The translations under genes were made by a program, and so were the position numbers. Below, piece by piece: positions 54,398 through 63,123 of a stretch of 64,000 nucleotides of DNA. Each line of letters begins with the position of its first letter. Position 1 is the first letter of the stretch. A model generated the notes under the pieces. It did no database searches. It was given only the letters and a program-made list of their open reading frames with translations, and was not told the origin of the DNA. Source of the DNA: JBBATK01 sp044228685 (lineage in GTDB: Bacteria; Bacteroidota; Ignavibacteria; Kapaibacteriales; NICIL-2); contig JBGAUL010000005.1 of the NCBI GenBank assembly GCA_044228685.1, positions 1-64,000 on the forward strand, given 5' to 3'.

Positions 54398-55762
54398 ATG
54401 ACAAGTATCAAAGCACGACTTGGCACCTTTGATTTGACAATGGTCATCATCTCTTTGGTGATTGGCATCGGCATTTTTAGAACGCCACAGATGGTCGCGC
54501 TCAAAGCCGGCACGCTCAGCATGTTCTACACCGCCTGGATCGCCGGCGCTGTCGTCAGTGCCTGCGGCGCCTTGACCTTTGCCGAGATCGGTTCTCGCTA
54601 TCCTGTTGCCGGTGCCTTCTATCGCATCTTCTCACTCTGCTATCATCCAGCCATTGCCTTCATGTTGAATTGGTCGCTGGTTATCATCAATGCGTCCAGC
54701 GCAGCCAGTGTTGCACTCATCGGCGCAGAATACATTGCTCCGATATTCTTTACAGCACCTATCGCGCATAGCACCATTCAACTGATCGTTGTGAGTACAA
54801 TCGTCGTGCTCTATGCCCTCAACATGTTCGGCATTCGAAGCGGTGCGCGCACGCAGAATGTTTTGTCAGTGCTGAAGATCGTACTCATTCTCGTTTTTAT
54901 CAGTGCCATCTTTGTGTCGCCGAGCGCGACATCGACTGCGATGTCATCAACAACTCAAAGTGCGATCGCGTCAAACCAAGTACAGTCGTCTGCTGCTGCT
55001 GATTCTTCCAGCCTTAGCATGCTGCTTGCTCTTGGTTCGGCGTTGATTCCGGTCTTCTTTAGCTATGGAGGATATCAAGGAACCATCAACTTTGGTGCTG
55101 ATGTACGTGAGGCCTCACGTCGCATGCCCAGAGCCATTGTTGGCGCTATGACTATTGTTTTGATTTTATACCTCGCCATCAATTACGCCTACGTCAATGT
55201 ACTTGGCTTTGATTCCTTGCAATCATCTCCGCTCGTTGCAGGAGCTCTTGCCACGCGCGTCATGGGTTCAGTCGGCGAACGATTCACTGCCATTGCCATC
55301 TTCATTTCTGTTTTGGGATTTTTGAATTCCGCCTTTCTCTTCAATCCGCGCATCTGGTACGCCATGGCCGACGAGCGCATGTTGCCGTCGATATTCGCTC
55401 GCATGAATGCTCGTACAGGTGTTCAGGAATTCTCGCTCACGCTTTTTACAATCATGGTGCTCATCATGTTCTTCGCACTGGGAACATTTGAAAAGCTGTT
55501 GAGTTACGTGATGTTCACTGATACCATCACACTTGCGACGGCTGCCGCATGCGTGTTTATCATGCGCAAACGCAATGTCAGATCTGACAATGAAGTGTAC
55601 ACATTGCCGAGTCTTGTTATACCGGTCGTGTTTATCGCGACTATCTGCTGCATTACTGTCAGTGTGACTATTAACGACACTCAAAACGCGATCATCGGAG
55701 CGACGGTGATTGCGCTTGGTTATCCATTGTATCTGGTGTTTCGTCGTATGCTGCGTGCTTGA
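54398..55762 (+). CDS. APC-family amino acid permease
   Basis: 454 residues with about twelve membrane segments. The ATG at 54398 is used since the protein family starts just before the first helix (LGTFDLTMVIISLVIGIGIF); the longer frame adds a non-membrane stretch. Helix 1 has the broken-helix motif IGIGIFRTPQ; helices 6-8 have SYGGYQGTINFGADVREASRRMPRAI. It should import an amino acid by proton symport or exchange; the substrate is not readable. Stands alone. Confidence 0.9.
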   Translation: MTSIKARLGTFDLTMVIISLVIGIGIFRTPQMVALKAGTLSMFYTAWIAGAVVSACGALTFAEIGSRYPVAGAFYRIFSLCYHPAIAFMLNWSLVIINASSAASVALIGAEYIAPIFFTAPIAHSTIQLIVVSTIVVLYALNMFGIRSGARTQNVLSVLKIVLILVFISAIFVSPSATSTAMSSTTQSAIASNQVQSSAAADSSSLSMLLALGSALIPVFFSYGGYQGTINFGADVREASRRMPRAIVGAMTIVLILYLAINYAYVNVLGFDSLQSSPLVAGALATRVMGSVGERFTAIAIFISVLGFLNSAFLFNPRIWYAMADERMLPSIFARMNARTGVQEFSLTLFTIMVLIMFFALGTFEKLLSYVMFTDTITLATAAACVFIMRKRNVRSDNEVYTLPSLVIPVVFIATICCITVSVTINDTQNAIIGATVIALGYPLYLVFRRMLRA

Positions 55763-55873
55763 TCGCAGTGAATTTCAACGCCACTCTGAATTAAACAGCT
55801 GTACCGAGAACATCGACGAGTTTGGGTGCATAATTTTGTACACCATTCTTTATCGTTCTGAAAGGACAGCACC

Positions 55874-56341
55874 ATGACTACTCTTCTTAGCTTTTTACAA
55901 TACGACAAATGGGCAAATGATCGAACGCTTCAATACTTGCGCGATGCAGCGAATCTGGATGCGGATGCCTTGAAGCGTTTTCAGCACATCCTCTTTGCAC
56001 AAAGTGCTTGGATGAATCGATTAAAAGGACGCGATGGCGCGCCTGCGCAGGTTGAAGGCGACCTCGATGATGCAGCAGAGCTCTTGCAAAAACTCTATGA
56101 TGAATATCTCGAGTTCGTGTCGTGGATGCAGGAGGATGAGCTCGACAGTATCATTGCCTACAAGGACTTGAAGGGAAATCCTCATCAACAGCGTGTGCGC
56201 GATATCCTCATGCATGTGTTCAATCACGGCACCTATCATCGCGGTCAGATATCTTACATCGTTCGTAACGAAGGCGATGTTCCAATGGCAACTGACTACA
56301 TTGTGATGGTGCGCGAAAAGGATGCCTCAGAACAGTCCTGA
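55874..56341 (+). CDS. DinB-family protein
   Basis: 155 residues. Four-helix DinB/YfiT bundle with a metal-ligand pattern: His in RFQHILFAQSAWMNRL and the pair in HVFNHGTYHRGQ. Family members are often thiol-dependent transferases or stress proteins; the enzymatic role is unknown. The ribosome binding site is aaagga. Convergent with the OsmC-like gene. Confidence 0.87.
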   Translation: MTTLLSFLQYDKWANDRTLQYLRDAANLDADALKRFQHILFAQSAWMNRLKGRDGAPAQVEGDLDDAAELLQKLYDEYLEFVSWMQEDELDSIIAYKDLKGNPHQQRVRDILMHVFNHGTYHRGQISYIVRNEGDVPMATDYIVMVREKDASEQS

Positions 56342-56365
56342 TGTGGGATCACAAAAAGTACACGC

Positions 56366-56872
56366 TTAGTTGCTCTGCAACTGAGAGTGCACCGGACATC
56401 CTTTGCTGATTGTTTGCAATACAACGCAGTATCGCTCAGTCACACTCAGAAGCTTCTGTAATTGTTCTTCTGAGGCGGAGCTTTTGAGATGGAAGAACAA
56501 ACGAATTGACTGAAAGCCGACTGCTACTGTTTTGTCTACCCCAAGCGTACCGCGAAAATCCAAATCGCCTTCAGCGCGAATTCTTCCTTCGTCGAGCGGA
56601 ATCTCCATCGAGGTAGCGACTGCCTTGACGGTCACACCGGCGCATGCAACCAAGGCTTCAAGCAACATATCACCTGAGCACAGCTGCGTTCCATCACCAC
56701 CACTTGCAGGATGCAAGCCAGCCGTTGCCAAAGCACGTCCGGTGTGTACTGAACAGGACACTCCCTCGCCCAATGATCCTTCCGCGCTCAAGCAGATCAT
56801 TGCTGCTTCTGCGTTCTCGCGATAGGTGTTCTTCAACGGAGTCTGACGTTCTAACAGCTGTTCTTTGGTCAT
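56366..56872 (-). CDS. OsmC-family protein
   Basis: 168 residues. OsmC-like fold with a Cys in the active region (LVACAGVTVKAVA) and a second Cys in the C-terminal segment SVTERYCVVLQTISKGCPVHSQL, the pair used for peroxide reduction in OsmC/Ohr proteins. A role in hydroperoxide defence is likely. The ATG at 56872 is followed by a charged N-terminus without a signal. The GNAT gene lies upstream on the same strand at 56947-57555. Confidence 0.87.
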   Translation of the reverse strand: MTKEQLLERQTPLKNTYRENAEAAMICLSAEGSLGEGVSCSVHTGRALATAGLHPASGGDGTQLCSGDMLLEALVACAGVTVKAVATSMEIPLDEGRIRAEGDLDFRGTLGVDKTVAVGFQSIRLFFHLKSSASEEQLQKLLSVTERYCVVLQTISKGCPVHSQLQSN

Positions 56873-56946
56873 GATTTTTCTTTCGTTCTATGATGTGTTT
56901 GTTTGAGTCAATCTACAATAATTCATCTGCAATTGACACCAAGTTC

Positions 56947-57555
56947 TCAATACTCCTGAGCGGACTTCATGATGCGATGGAATTCGGGCATCGATTGTAG
57001 GTCATCGACGAGGAGCAGGGGTCGAGGCGCCCAATCCTCTCGCATCAAATCACGCTGAAACCAGCGCACTGTGTGCCATTGTCCGTGTTTGAAACCGATG
57101 CGTTGAAAATCTCCTATGTGTTCAAATCCAAAAGCTCGATGCAGTCCTTCGCTCGATTCATTCGGCAAGGTCACTCCGGCAAATACACGTGCATAGCGCT
57201 GCACCGTAAGCAGCGAGAACAGCGTTGCATATAAGCGTCGCGCTATCCCACGTCGATGAAATCCCGCACCAACATAAACCGTCGATTCAACCGACCAATC
57301 GTAAGCTGCTTTTGCTCGATGTCTACTTCCGTATGCATAACCAACAATGCCGCTTTCATCTTCGCACACGAGAAATGGATAGATAGCTGCGCTTGCTGCA
57401 ATACGACTCTGCATCTCCCCCAAACTCGGAGCCTGAGTTTCGAAGGTTATGGCAGTGTCGAACACATACGGAGTGTAGATGTCGAGAACTGATTCAACAT
57501 CTGATAGATTGTTTGGATCGACGAGTCGGAGCGACAGACTTTCTGTATTTGCCAT
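56947..57555 (-). CDS. GNAT-family N-acetyltransferase
   Basis: 202 residues. Resembles the phosphinothricin-acetyltransferase/YncA-like group: TPYVFDTAITFETQAPSLGEMQSRI, the acetyl-CoA motif VYVGAGFHRRGIARRLYATLFSLL, then ANLP-like NESSEGLHRAFGFEHIGDFQRIGFKHGQWHTVRWFQ. It should transfer acetyl to an amino group of a small molecule; the natural substrate is unknown. Same strand as OsmC, 75-base gap. Confidence 0.9.
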   Translation of the reverse strand: MANTESLSLRLVDPNNLSDVESVLDIYTPYVFDTAITFETQAPSLGEMQSRIAASAAIYPFLVCEDESGIVGYAYGSRHRAKAAYDWSVESTVYVGAGFHRRGIARRLYATLFSLLTVQRYARVFAGVTLPNESSEGLHRAFGFEHIGDFQRIGFKHGQWHTVRWFQRDLMREDWAPRPLLLVDDLQSMPEFHRIMKSAQEY

Positions 57556-57641
57556 TCTTATCTAGCGTTGAAATTGCTTAACAAAAGATACCAACTACGC
57601 AGGGCTGCTGATGACAAGATCAACTCTTTGTGAAATTCATA

Positions 57642-58427
57642 TCAAGCACTTGCACCCGAGTAGCGTGAGAGTGCTCGATAAAAGACTCGAAGCGAGATGA
57701 ACATGTAGGCCACGGCGCAGGCGCCGGAGATGCCTATGAGCGTGTAATCAGGATTTGGCAGCAGCAGACGTGTCGGAACCGATGCCAGCATTGCCATTGG
57801 AACAGCTGTGAGCAAAATCTTGCGGAATATTCCGGTGTACATACTGTCGGGTCGTGCGCCGAGGGTGTGCAGATTAAACAGTATCCACTGTATTCCATCA
57901 GCACCGATGGTGTAGATGGAGATGGCCATAAAGATATACTGCATTGCGACCATTGTTCCGAGACCAAGTCCGATGTAGAGCGGATAGAGCAGCAACCCTG
58001 GCATACGATCCATCAAGGGCACACCGGACATTGCGTAGATCAGAAATGATAGCGCAACGAAGAAGTTAAAGAGCGAGCCAACGCTTGGGTAGCGAAACAT
58101 GCTGAGGAATGCCGGCGACACCGGTTTGAGCAGAAAGAAATCAAGTTCACCGCTTCGCACCATCTCAGGGAATGCCCAGAAGTTTGATGAGGTGAGCATC
58201 ATGTTGAGGGCATCGATAACGAACATTGTGCCAAGGAAGACCATGATCTCATCGTGATTCAAACCGCCGAAGCGAGGCACGTATAAATACAAAACTTCAA
58301 AGAGCAAGTACTGGACGCCATACCACACGATGTCCATGCAGAACATCGCTAGAAAGTGCCAACGAAATTCCAGTTCGCGACTCAGTGCATTCTTGAAAAA
58401 GCTCCACCACAGTTGAATCAATCTCAT
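57642..58427 (-). CDS. ABC-2 family transporter permease (second of pair)
   Basis: 261 residues with six membrane segments. Typical of the PF06182 ABC-2 permeases: EFRWHFLAMFCMDIVWYGVQYLLFEVLY near the start, then EMVRSGELDFFLLKPVSP, a motif conserved in this family. It lies two bases downstream of the partner permease, so the two form a heterodimer. No ATPase gene is in the window; export substrate unknown. Confidence 0.87.
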   Translation of the reverse strand: MRLIQLWWSFFKNALSRELEFRWHFLAMFCMDIVWYGVQYLLFEVLYLYVPRFGGLNHDEIMVFLGTMFVIDALNMMLTSSNFWAFPEMVRSGELDFFLLKPVSPAFLSMFRYPSVGSLFNFFVALSFLIYAMSGVPLMDRMPGLLLYPLYIGLGLGTMVAMQYIFMAISIYTIGADGIQWILFNLHTLGARPDSMYTGIFRKILLTAVPMAMLASVPTRLLLPNPDYTLIGISGACAVAYMFISLRVFYRALSRYSGASA

Positions 58428-58429
58428 GC

Positions 58430-59248
58430 TCAGCCTCCGTATGCATTATATCGAGCCAATCCGGCGCGCCAAATAGCTGTCACGCAGAGCGTCATAAACA
58501 GCGTCCATGCCAGCGCCTGCAGCAAATACAAAGGCGCAACATCGGTCGACATAGAGCCATTCATCAATGACGCAGGCACGAAAGCAAAGAACTGAAATGG
58601 AAGCATTGACGACACTTCGCGCCACGGATGTGGCAAGGCAGCAAGAGGAAAACTCATGCCACTAAGCAAGCCCAGGGCAATGTCTTTGATGGCGTGAAAA
58701 GTCCACACCTCATCCAACCAAAATGCCATATAGGAAATGAAGAGTCCCATGAGAAAATTCATGATGCCTCCCAAAATCAGAATAGCAATGGCCCAGATCG
58801 AACCGTGAATCGACAACGGAATTCCAACAGATGCACAGAGCGGAATGATGATGCACACGGATGGCAGGATAACAAACAGACTCTGCGAAATGCGTTCTGA
58901 AACTGCCAACGAAAAAGTATAGACGGCATGAGAGATGGGCTTTACGAGAAATCCATTCAATCCGCCGGTGCGAATAAGAAACGCTTGCTCACGCTCACGC
59001 ATGCTGTTGCGCGTAAGACTAAAGCACATGACGGAGCATGAGAGATAGACGAGCATGGAGTTTAAGTCCATACCGGCAATACTTGTATGCGAAGTACTAT
59101 GAAACACCGTCCACCATGTGAACATCTGCACGCAAGCATAAACCAGCACTGTGAGAACCGTGTTCACGACGAAGTTCACACGATACTCCATCGCGCCGGC
59201 AAGGCCGACGCGTACAACTGCAAGGTAGAGTCGTATTTGTCTCATCAT
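58430..59248 (-). CDS. ABC-2 family transporter permease (first of pair)
   Basis: About 272 residues from the ATG at 59248, which has a tgagg ribosome binding site; the GTG at 59263 is less likely. Six membrane segments and the family motif in ERE..FLIRTGGLNGFLVKPISHAVY. Partner of the permease that begins two bases further on. An ABC-2 family pair like this is usually encoded with an ATP-binding protein; that gene is not adjacent here. Confidence 0.87.
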   Translation of the reverse strand: MMRQIRLYLAVVRVGLAGAMEYRVNFVVNTVLTVLVYACVQMFTWWTVFHSTSHTSIAGMDLNSMLVYLSCSVMCFSLTRNSMREREQAFLIRTGGLNGFLVKPISHAVYTFSLAVSERISQSLFVILPSVCIIIPLCASVGIPLSIHGSIWAIAILILGGIMNFLMGLFISYMAFWLDEVWTFHAIKDIALGLLSGMSFPLAALPHPWREVSSMLPFQFFAFVPASLMNGSMSTDVAPLYLLQALAWTLFMTLCVTAIWRAGLARYNAYGG

Positions 59249-59301
59249 GTGAACCTCACTCACAAAGCACGACTACGCACTGTATCGCTCGAAGCGATCG
59301 A

Positions 59302-59802
59302 CTAAGGATAGTAGCGAAGTCCGCAGTTGAAATCCACTACCGTATAAAATCCCGGAGATACGCTAAACATAGGACCAAGGCCAAGAAAGAACTCGAGCGG
59401 CATGTTGCGTGGTACAACGTTGATACCAAACATTCCACGAACGCCGATGGCTACTGAACTGTATGAATACTTGTTATCCCAGTCATGACGGTACCACCAT
59501 CCCTTACCATATCCACCAAAACCCAGAACTAAGCCTGGTCCGGCAGTAAACTTCACAACCTGCGAGCGGAACAGGTTTTCATGCCATAAGTAATCGACGT
59601 CCAAGCGTGGCTGACCATACCATGAGCTACCAATATCAGCAACGAAAGCGTTGCCCGGATTTGTCCAGAATTTCAGGGTCAAACCAAGAGGTTCACCCAA
59701 TACCAAACCGAAACCAAAATCACGTCCACGCGGACCCTGCGCCATCAGCGCACTCATCGAACACAGCATACAAAATGTGATTGCGATCCATGTCTTCTTC
59801 AT
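59302..59802 (-). CDS. Small outer-membrane beta-barrel protein
   Basis: 166 residues from the ATG at 59802 with a gaggag ribosome binding site. Signal peptide about 1-22 (ending ALMAQGP). The body opens FGFGLVLGEPLGLTLKFW and has amphipathic beta strands with many aromatics and Gly, as in eight-stranded OmpA/OmpW-like barrels, ending in a Tyr-containing last strand (CGLRYYP). Function unknown, possibly structural. Confidence 0.8.
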   Translation of the reverse strand: MKKTWIAITFCMLCSMSALMAQGPRGRDFGFGLVLGEPLGLTLKFWTNPGNAFVADIGSSWYGQPRLDVDYLWHENLFRSQVVKFTAGPGLVLGFGGYGKGWWYRHDWDNKYSYSSVAIGVRGMFGINVVPRNMPLEFFLGLGPMFSVSPGFYTVVDFNCGLRYYP

Positions 59803-60014
59803 CTTCCGACTCCTCAAAGGTTGATACAATCGTTAGACGGCACCAGTCACACGCACCCTCAAGTGCATGAACACGGTGTAGTAGCTCAGTTGTGTTAAGA
59901 AGTGCCGTTCTCTACGTGCAATTTAGCCTAATCAGGTTACAGTGATGAGTGATACCTGCACAATCACCCGAAGGGGCGGAAAATGAAGGGTTGAGCAGTG
60001 TTGACAATGAGTGT
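59803..60014. other. Upstream region of the small barrel gene
   Basis: About 210 bases between the barrel gene start and the tandem repeat array; it should carry the barrel gene promoter. No ORF or clear operator. Confidence 0.3.
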
Positions 60015-60700
60015 GCGGCATGCCGCAGGGTGCGAACGCGCATGTGTAGGGAAGGCGCTAGCCTTCCGCGGTTATTGACGTGGCGTCGATGTTGTGGCGG
60101 TCGATGTTGTGGCGGTCCGCAATGAACCGGACGTCGAACGATTGGGAGGCTTGCGCCTCCCCTACGGTTACATCGGAAACCGTTGCGGCATGCCGCAGGG
60201 TGTGTACGCGCATCTGTAGGGAAGGCGCTAGCCTTCCGCGGTTATCGACGTGATGGTTGTTGACGTGGTGGCGGTCGATGTGGCGGCAATTTGCAATGTA
60301 CCGGACGTCTAACGATTGGGAGGCTTGCGCCTCCCCTACGGTTTCGAGGGCAATGTGGGCGGCATGCCGCATTGTGTTAGGGTCAATCTGTACGGAAGGC
60401 GCTAACCTTCCGCGGTTATTGACGTGGTAACGGTCGATGTTGTAGCGGTCCGCAATGAACCGGACGTCGAACGATTGGGAGGCTTGCGCCTCCCCTACGG
60501 TTACATCGGAAACCGTTGCGGCATGCCGCAGGGTGTTAGGGTCAATCTGTAGGGAAGGCGCTAGCCTTCCGCGGTTATTGACGTGGCGTCGATGTTGTGG
60601 TGGTCGATGTTGTGGCGGTCCGCAATGAACCGGACGTCGAACGATTGGGAGGCTTGCGCCTCCCCTACGGTATTGTGGGCAATGTGTGCGGCATGCCGCA
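60015..60700. repeat. Tandem array of ~170-bp palindrome-bearing units
   Basis: Four tandem units with starts at 60015, 60185, 60359 and 60518, plus a fifth partial start at 60688 (periods 170, 174, 159, 170). Each unit carries three palindromes in order: GCGGCATGCCGC, GGAAGGCGCTAGCCTTCC and GGGAGGCTTGCGCCTCCC, with a GAACCGGACGTCGAACG-type spacer between the last two. The third matches the motif family at 16.4 and 62.9 kb. Short frames inside it are repeat artefacts. Confidence 0.9.
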
Positions 60701-60716
60701 TTGTGTGGACGCGAAT

Positions 60717-61088
60717 TTAATTCTCCGAATGCAACGCTACGGTGTTCCCTTCGCTATCACTAAATATTGCCATGTATCCGATGTTCTCATTGATGAGGGT
60801 GCGGGGAAGCAGTACTGTGCCTCCAGCTTGTTGGATACGTTCGAGCATGGCGGGCATGCCGCTGTTGGCGTTGAGGTAGACGAGGGTGCCGCTTGATGAT
60901 GGTTTGTGGAATTCACCGAGTACGACAGCGCCGGAGACGGCTGTGTCGCCTTCGCTTGGGAAGATTCCCATTTTCATGGGACCCATGTCTTCGGTCTTGA
61001 GCGGACTATTAACGACGCTTGAATAGAATCGTACGGCGCGATCGAAGTCGCTTGCGGGAATTTCAAACCAATTGAGTGCATTGTTCAT
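60717..61088 (-). CDS. VOC-family (glyoxalase/bleomycin-resistance-like) protein
   Basis: 123 residues. Two beta-alpha-beta-beta-beta modules: NWFEIPASDFDRAVRFYSSV and VLLPRTLINENIGYMAIFSDSEGNTVALHS. Metal ligands of glyoxalases are not obvious in both modules, so it may be a ring-opening dioxygenase-like or binding protein. The ribosome binding site is weak. It lies 104 bases downstream of the DinB-like gene on the same strand. Confidence 0.87.
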   Translation of the reverse strand: MNNALNWFEIPASDFDRAVRFYSSVVNSPLKTEDMGPMKMGIFPSEGDTAVSGAVVLGEFHKPSSSGTLVYLNANSGMPAMLERIQQAGGTVLLPRTLINENIGYMAIFSDSEGNTVALHSEN

Positions 61089-61192
61089 GGTGATTGTATC
61101 TCTTGAGCTAGTTGTGAATTGAATTGTTATGTGCTGAGTTGCAAAGGAGCGAAAGTGTAGAGCTGTAGTAGTGACAAAGAGCTTCGAGTGAT

Positions 61193-61690
61193 TTACATGC
61201 TGGCATCGTCGGCGCTTGGACCGTAGCTGCCGGGAATTGGAATGTTGAGCAAACGAAGGTTGACGCCGAGTTGGGCGCGGTGGTGTGTGATTTGGTTAAA
61301 GGTCAAGCGGATCACGTCGAGCACAGGATCGGTGAAGTAGATTATTTCACCATTTCTCAATGACCATGGTTTGAGCAAGTCGCTCTCGCTTGCCTTGCTC
61401 AGTGTATCACGTCCCTGCGCAAAACACTCTTCTGCATAAGCCAGTAATTCAGCAGTTGTTTTGATGTCTTTTGGCGCATAAGGTGTCGTTGCAAAATCGA
61501 GTTCGCTGGTCGTCAAAGCCATGGTGACCCATGTTGGGAGTTCAGCAATGTGTACCGAGAGACGCTGGATCGTCATGCTCTTCTCGTGGGCTTTCCAATC
61601 GTATTTGTCATCGGGAATACGAGCGAGCATTTTACGCGTGATGACAATCTCGCGATCCATTTCTTTTAAGAGTACCGGAATCATATCCAT
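61193..61690 (-). CDS. DinB-family protein
   Basis: 165 residues from the ATG at 61690 (aaagga site about 9 bases upstream). Helical DinB bundle with IPVLLKEMDREIVITRKMLARIPDDKYDWK, HIAELPTWVTMAL and the C-terminal NQITHHRAQLGVNLRLLNIPIPGSYGPS, matching the metal-ligand HxxxH-type layout. Role unknown; part of a small cluster with VOC and WYL genes on the same strand. Confidence 0.85.
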   Translation of the reverse strand: MDMIPVLLKEMDREIVITRKMLARIPDDKYDWKAHEKSMTIQRLSVHIAELPTWVTMALTTSELDFATTPYAPKDIKTTAELLAYAEECFAQGRDTLSKASESDLLKPWSLRNGEIIYFTDPVLDVIRLTFNQITHHRAQLGVNLRLLNIPIPGSYGPSADDASM

Positions 61691-61849
61691 GATCTGTTCC
61701 TTTGATAGTGATGGTTTTAAATGAATGTGTTGACTGCGTGCCGGCGTAGTGAACGGGTGCAAACTAGAGGGAGGTAGTGACAACAGTGTGTCAGTAGGAT
61801 TTTGGAAAAGATTGGATGCGGTGGTGTCTGCGGAGATGGGAATTTTCTG

Positions 61850-62809
61850 TCAGCAATTCGAGTCCAAGCGACTCAACACGGACACTGCGAGTTTGCGCAG
61901 TCTATCGCTAAGTTCAGTTGGTTCAATGATACGAATGTGGTCAGCGTAACTAAACAGCCACCTCGAGATATATCGCAGACTAGGAGTAAAGAATGTCATT
62001 TCAATCCCATCATCCCGCAACTCTTCCTTCACAAAGCCGAAGTAGTGTTTGTTTCCGACAAAGGGTGCCACCTGCGCATCAAAGACAACGCGAACGGTGA
62101 TCGGGGATTCGCTGGAGTATTGGTGATTGAGAAAATCCAGGATATTAAAATCGAGATGCGGCGCGAAACGGGTATCGCTGAGTTCGAGGTGCGTGACGCG
62201 GTCGGTGCGGAAGTCGCGTATAGCCTCACGTAACTGACAGTAGGCAATGCAATGCCAATAGTTGCCATAGAACACCATTCCCAAAGGTTCGATGCGTCGG
62301 TGAGAACTTGCGAGACCGGCGGTGCGGTACTCAATGTCAACACAACGTCGTTCAGCAATCGCTAACTGCATGTCGCTGAAGATGGTAGGTATCTGTAAAC
62401 TCGGTTCCTGCGCTTGCTGTGGACGAAATACTGCCGTCGTGTTCTGAAGCAGATGAATTCGCTCTTTCAATTCTTCCGGAAGAATCGACAAAACCTTTGC
62501 CACCGCACGAGCACTTTGTTGCGTTAGTTCCTTGTTGGCGGACATCTTGGAAAGAAACTCGGCTGCAATCACAATCGAAGATGCTTCTTCATTGCTGAAC
62601 ATCACCGGTGGCAACGTATAACCCTTCACTAATGAATAACCAACGCCCGCCTCTGCCGCTATCGGAACGCCGGCATCACAGAGAGTATTGATGTCGCGAT
62701 AGATCGTTCTTAAACTCACACCAAAATGCTCCGACAAATCCTGCGCCCGCAAAAGTCGTTTGGAGTGCAGCATTAAAACAATGGAAAGTAATCGGTCGAG
62801 CTTGATCAT
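61850..62809 (-). CDS. YafY-family HTH/WYL-domain transcriptional regulator
   Basis: 319 residues. N-terminal winged HTH (about 1-65; RAQDLSEHFGVSLRTIYRDIN) followed by a linker and the WYL domain (about 140-220, with CVDIEYRTAG and HCIAYCQLREAIRDFRTDRV) and a WCX-like C-terminal part. WYL regulators bind nucleic acids or small ligands and often control stress or defence genes. It is upstream of the DinB/VOC genes in the same direction, so it may regulate them. Confidence 0.92.
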   Translation of the reverse strand: MIKLDRLLSIVLMLHSKRLLRAQDLSEHFGVSLRTIYRDINTLCDAGVPIAAEAGVGYSLVKGYTLPPVMFSNEEASSIVIAAEFLSKMSANKELTQQSARAVAKVLSILPEELKERIHLLQNTTAVFRPQQAQEPSLQIPTIFSDMQLAIAERRCVDIEYRTAGLASSHRRIEPLGMVFYGNYWHCIAYCQLREAIRDFRTDRVTHLELSDTRFAPHLDFNILDFLNHQYSSESPITVRVVFDAQVAPFVGNKHYFGFVKEELRDDGIEMTFFTPSLRYISRWLFSYADHIRIIEPTELSDRLRKLAVSVLSRLDSNC

Positions 62810-63123
62810 GAGGGATAATTGTTGAATGCAAAGTTATGCGCTGATGGATGTGTGGTGAAAGGGAAAGAGATGGGTGGGGGGGTATGGGAGGCTAGCGCCT
62901 ACGATACGTTGGTGTGCACGCGGGGTGCGGGAGGCGAGCGCCTCCCCTACGTGCGCGCGGGGTGTGGTTCTTGGTGTGTTTAATACCGATCGGCAAAGTG
63001 GGCGGGAGGCGGGCGCCTCCCCTACACGCCTCCCCTACGTGGCATTGGTCACATCATTGCGCCGGCGCGCGGCTTGTGGTTCTGGGTTTTCGTCTTTAAT
63101 ACTGCCCGTCATAGCAATTCTCT
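62810..63123. repeat. Palindromic repeat cluster, locus 3
   Basis: Two intact GGGAGGCGnGCGCCTCCC palindromes followed by CTAC, at 62929-62946 and 63004-63021, and a decayed third copy at 62886-62903. A short partial copy (CGCCTCCCCTACG) follows at about 63027. GC-rich, no supported ORF. Lies between the WYL regulator start and the AKR gene. Confidence 0.8.

Noticed and set aside
60058..60896. Frames inside and just after the tandem repeat array
   Set aside because: The translated products are repeat-derived (the same Val/Arg/Asp pattern recurring with the array period) or antisense to the VOC gene.
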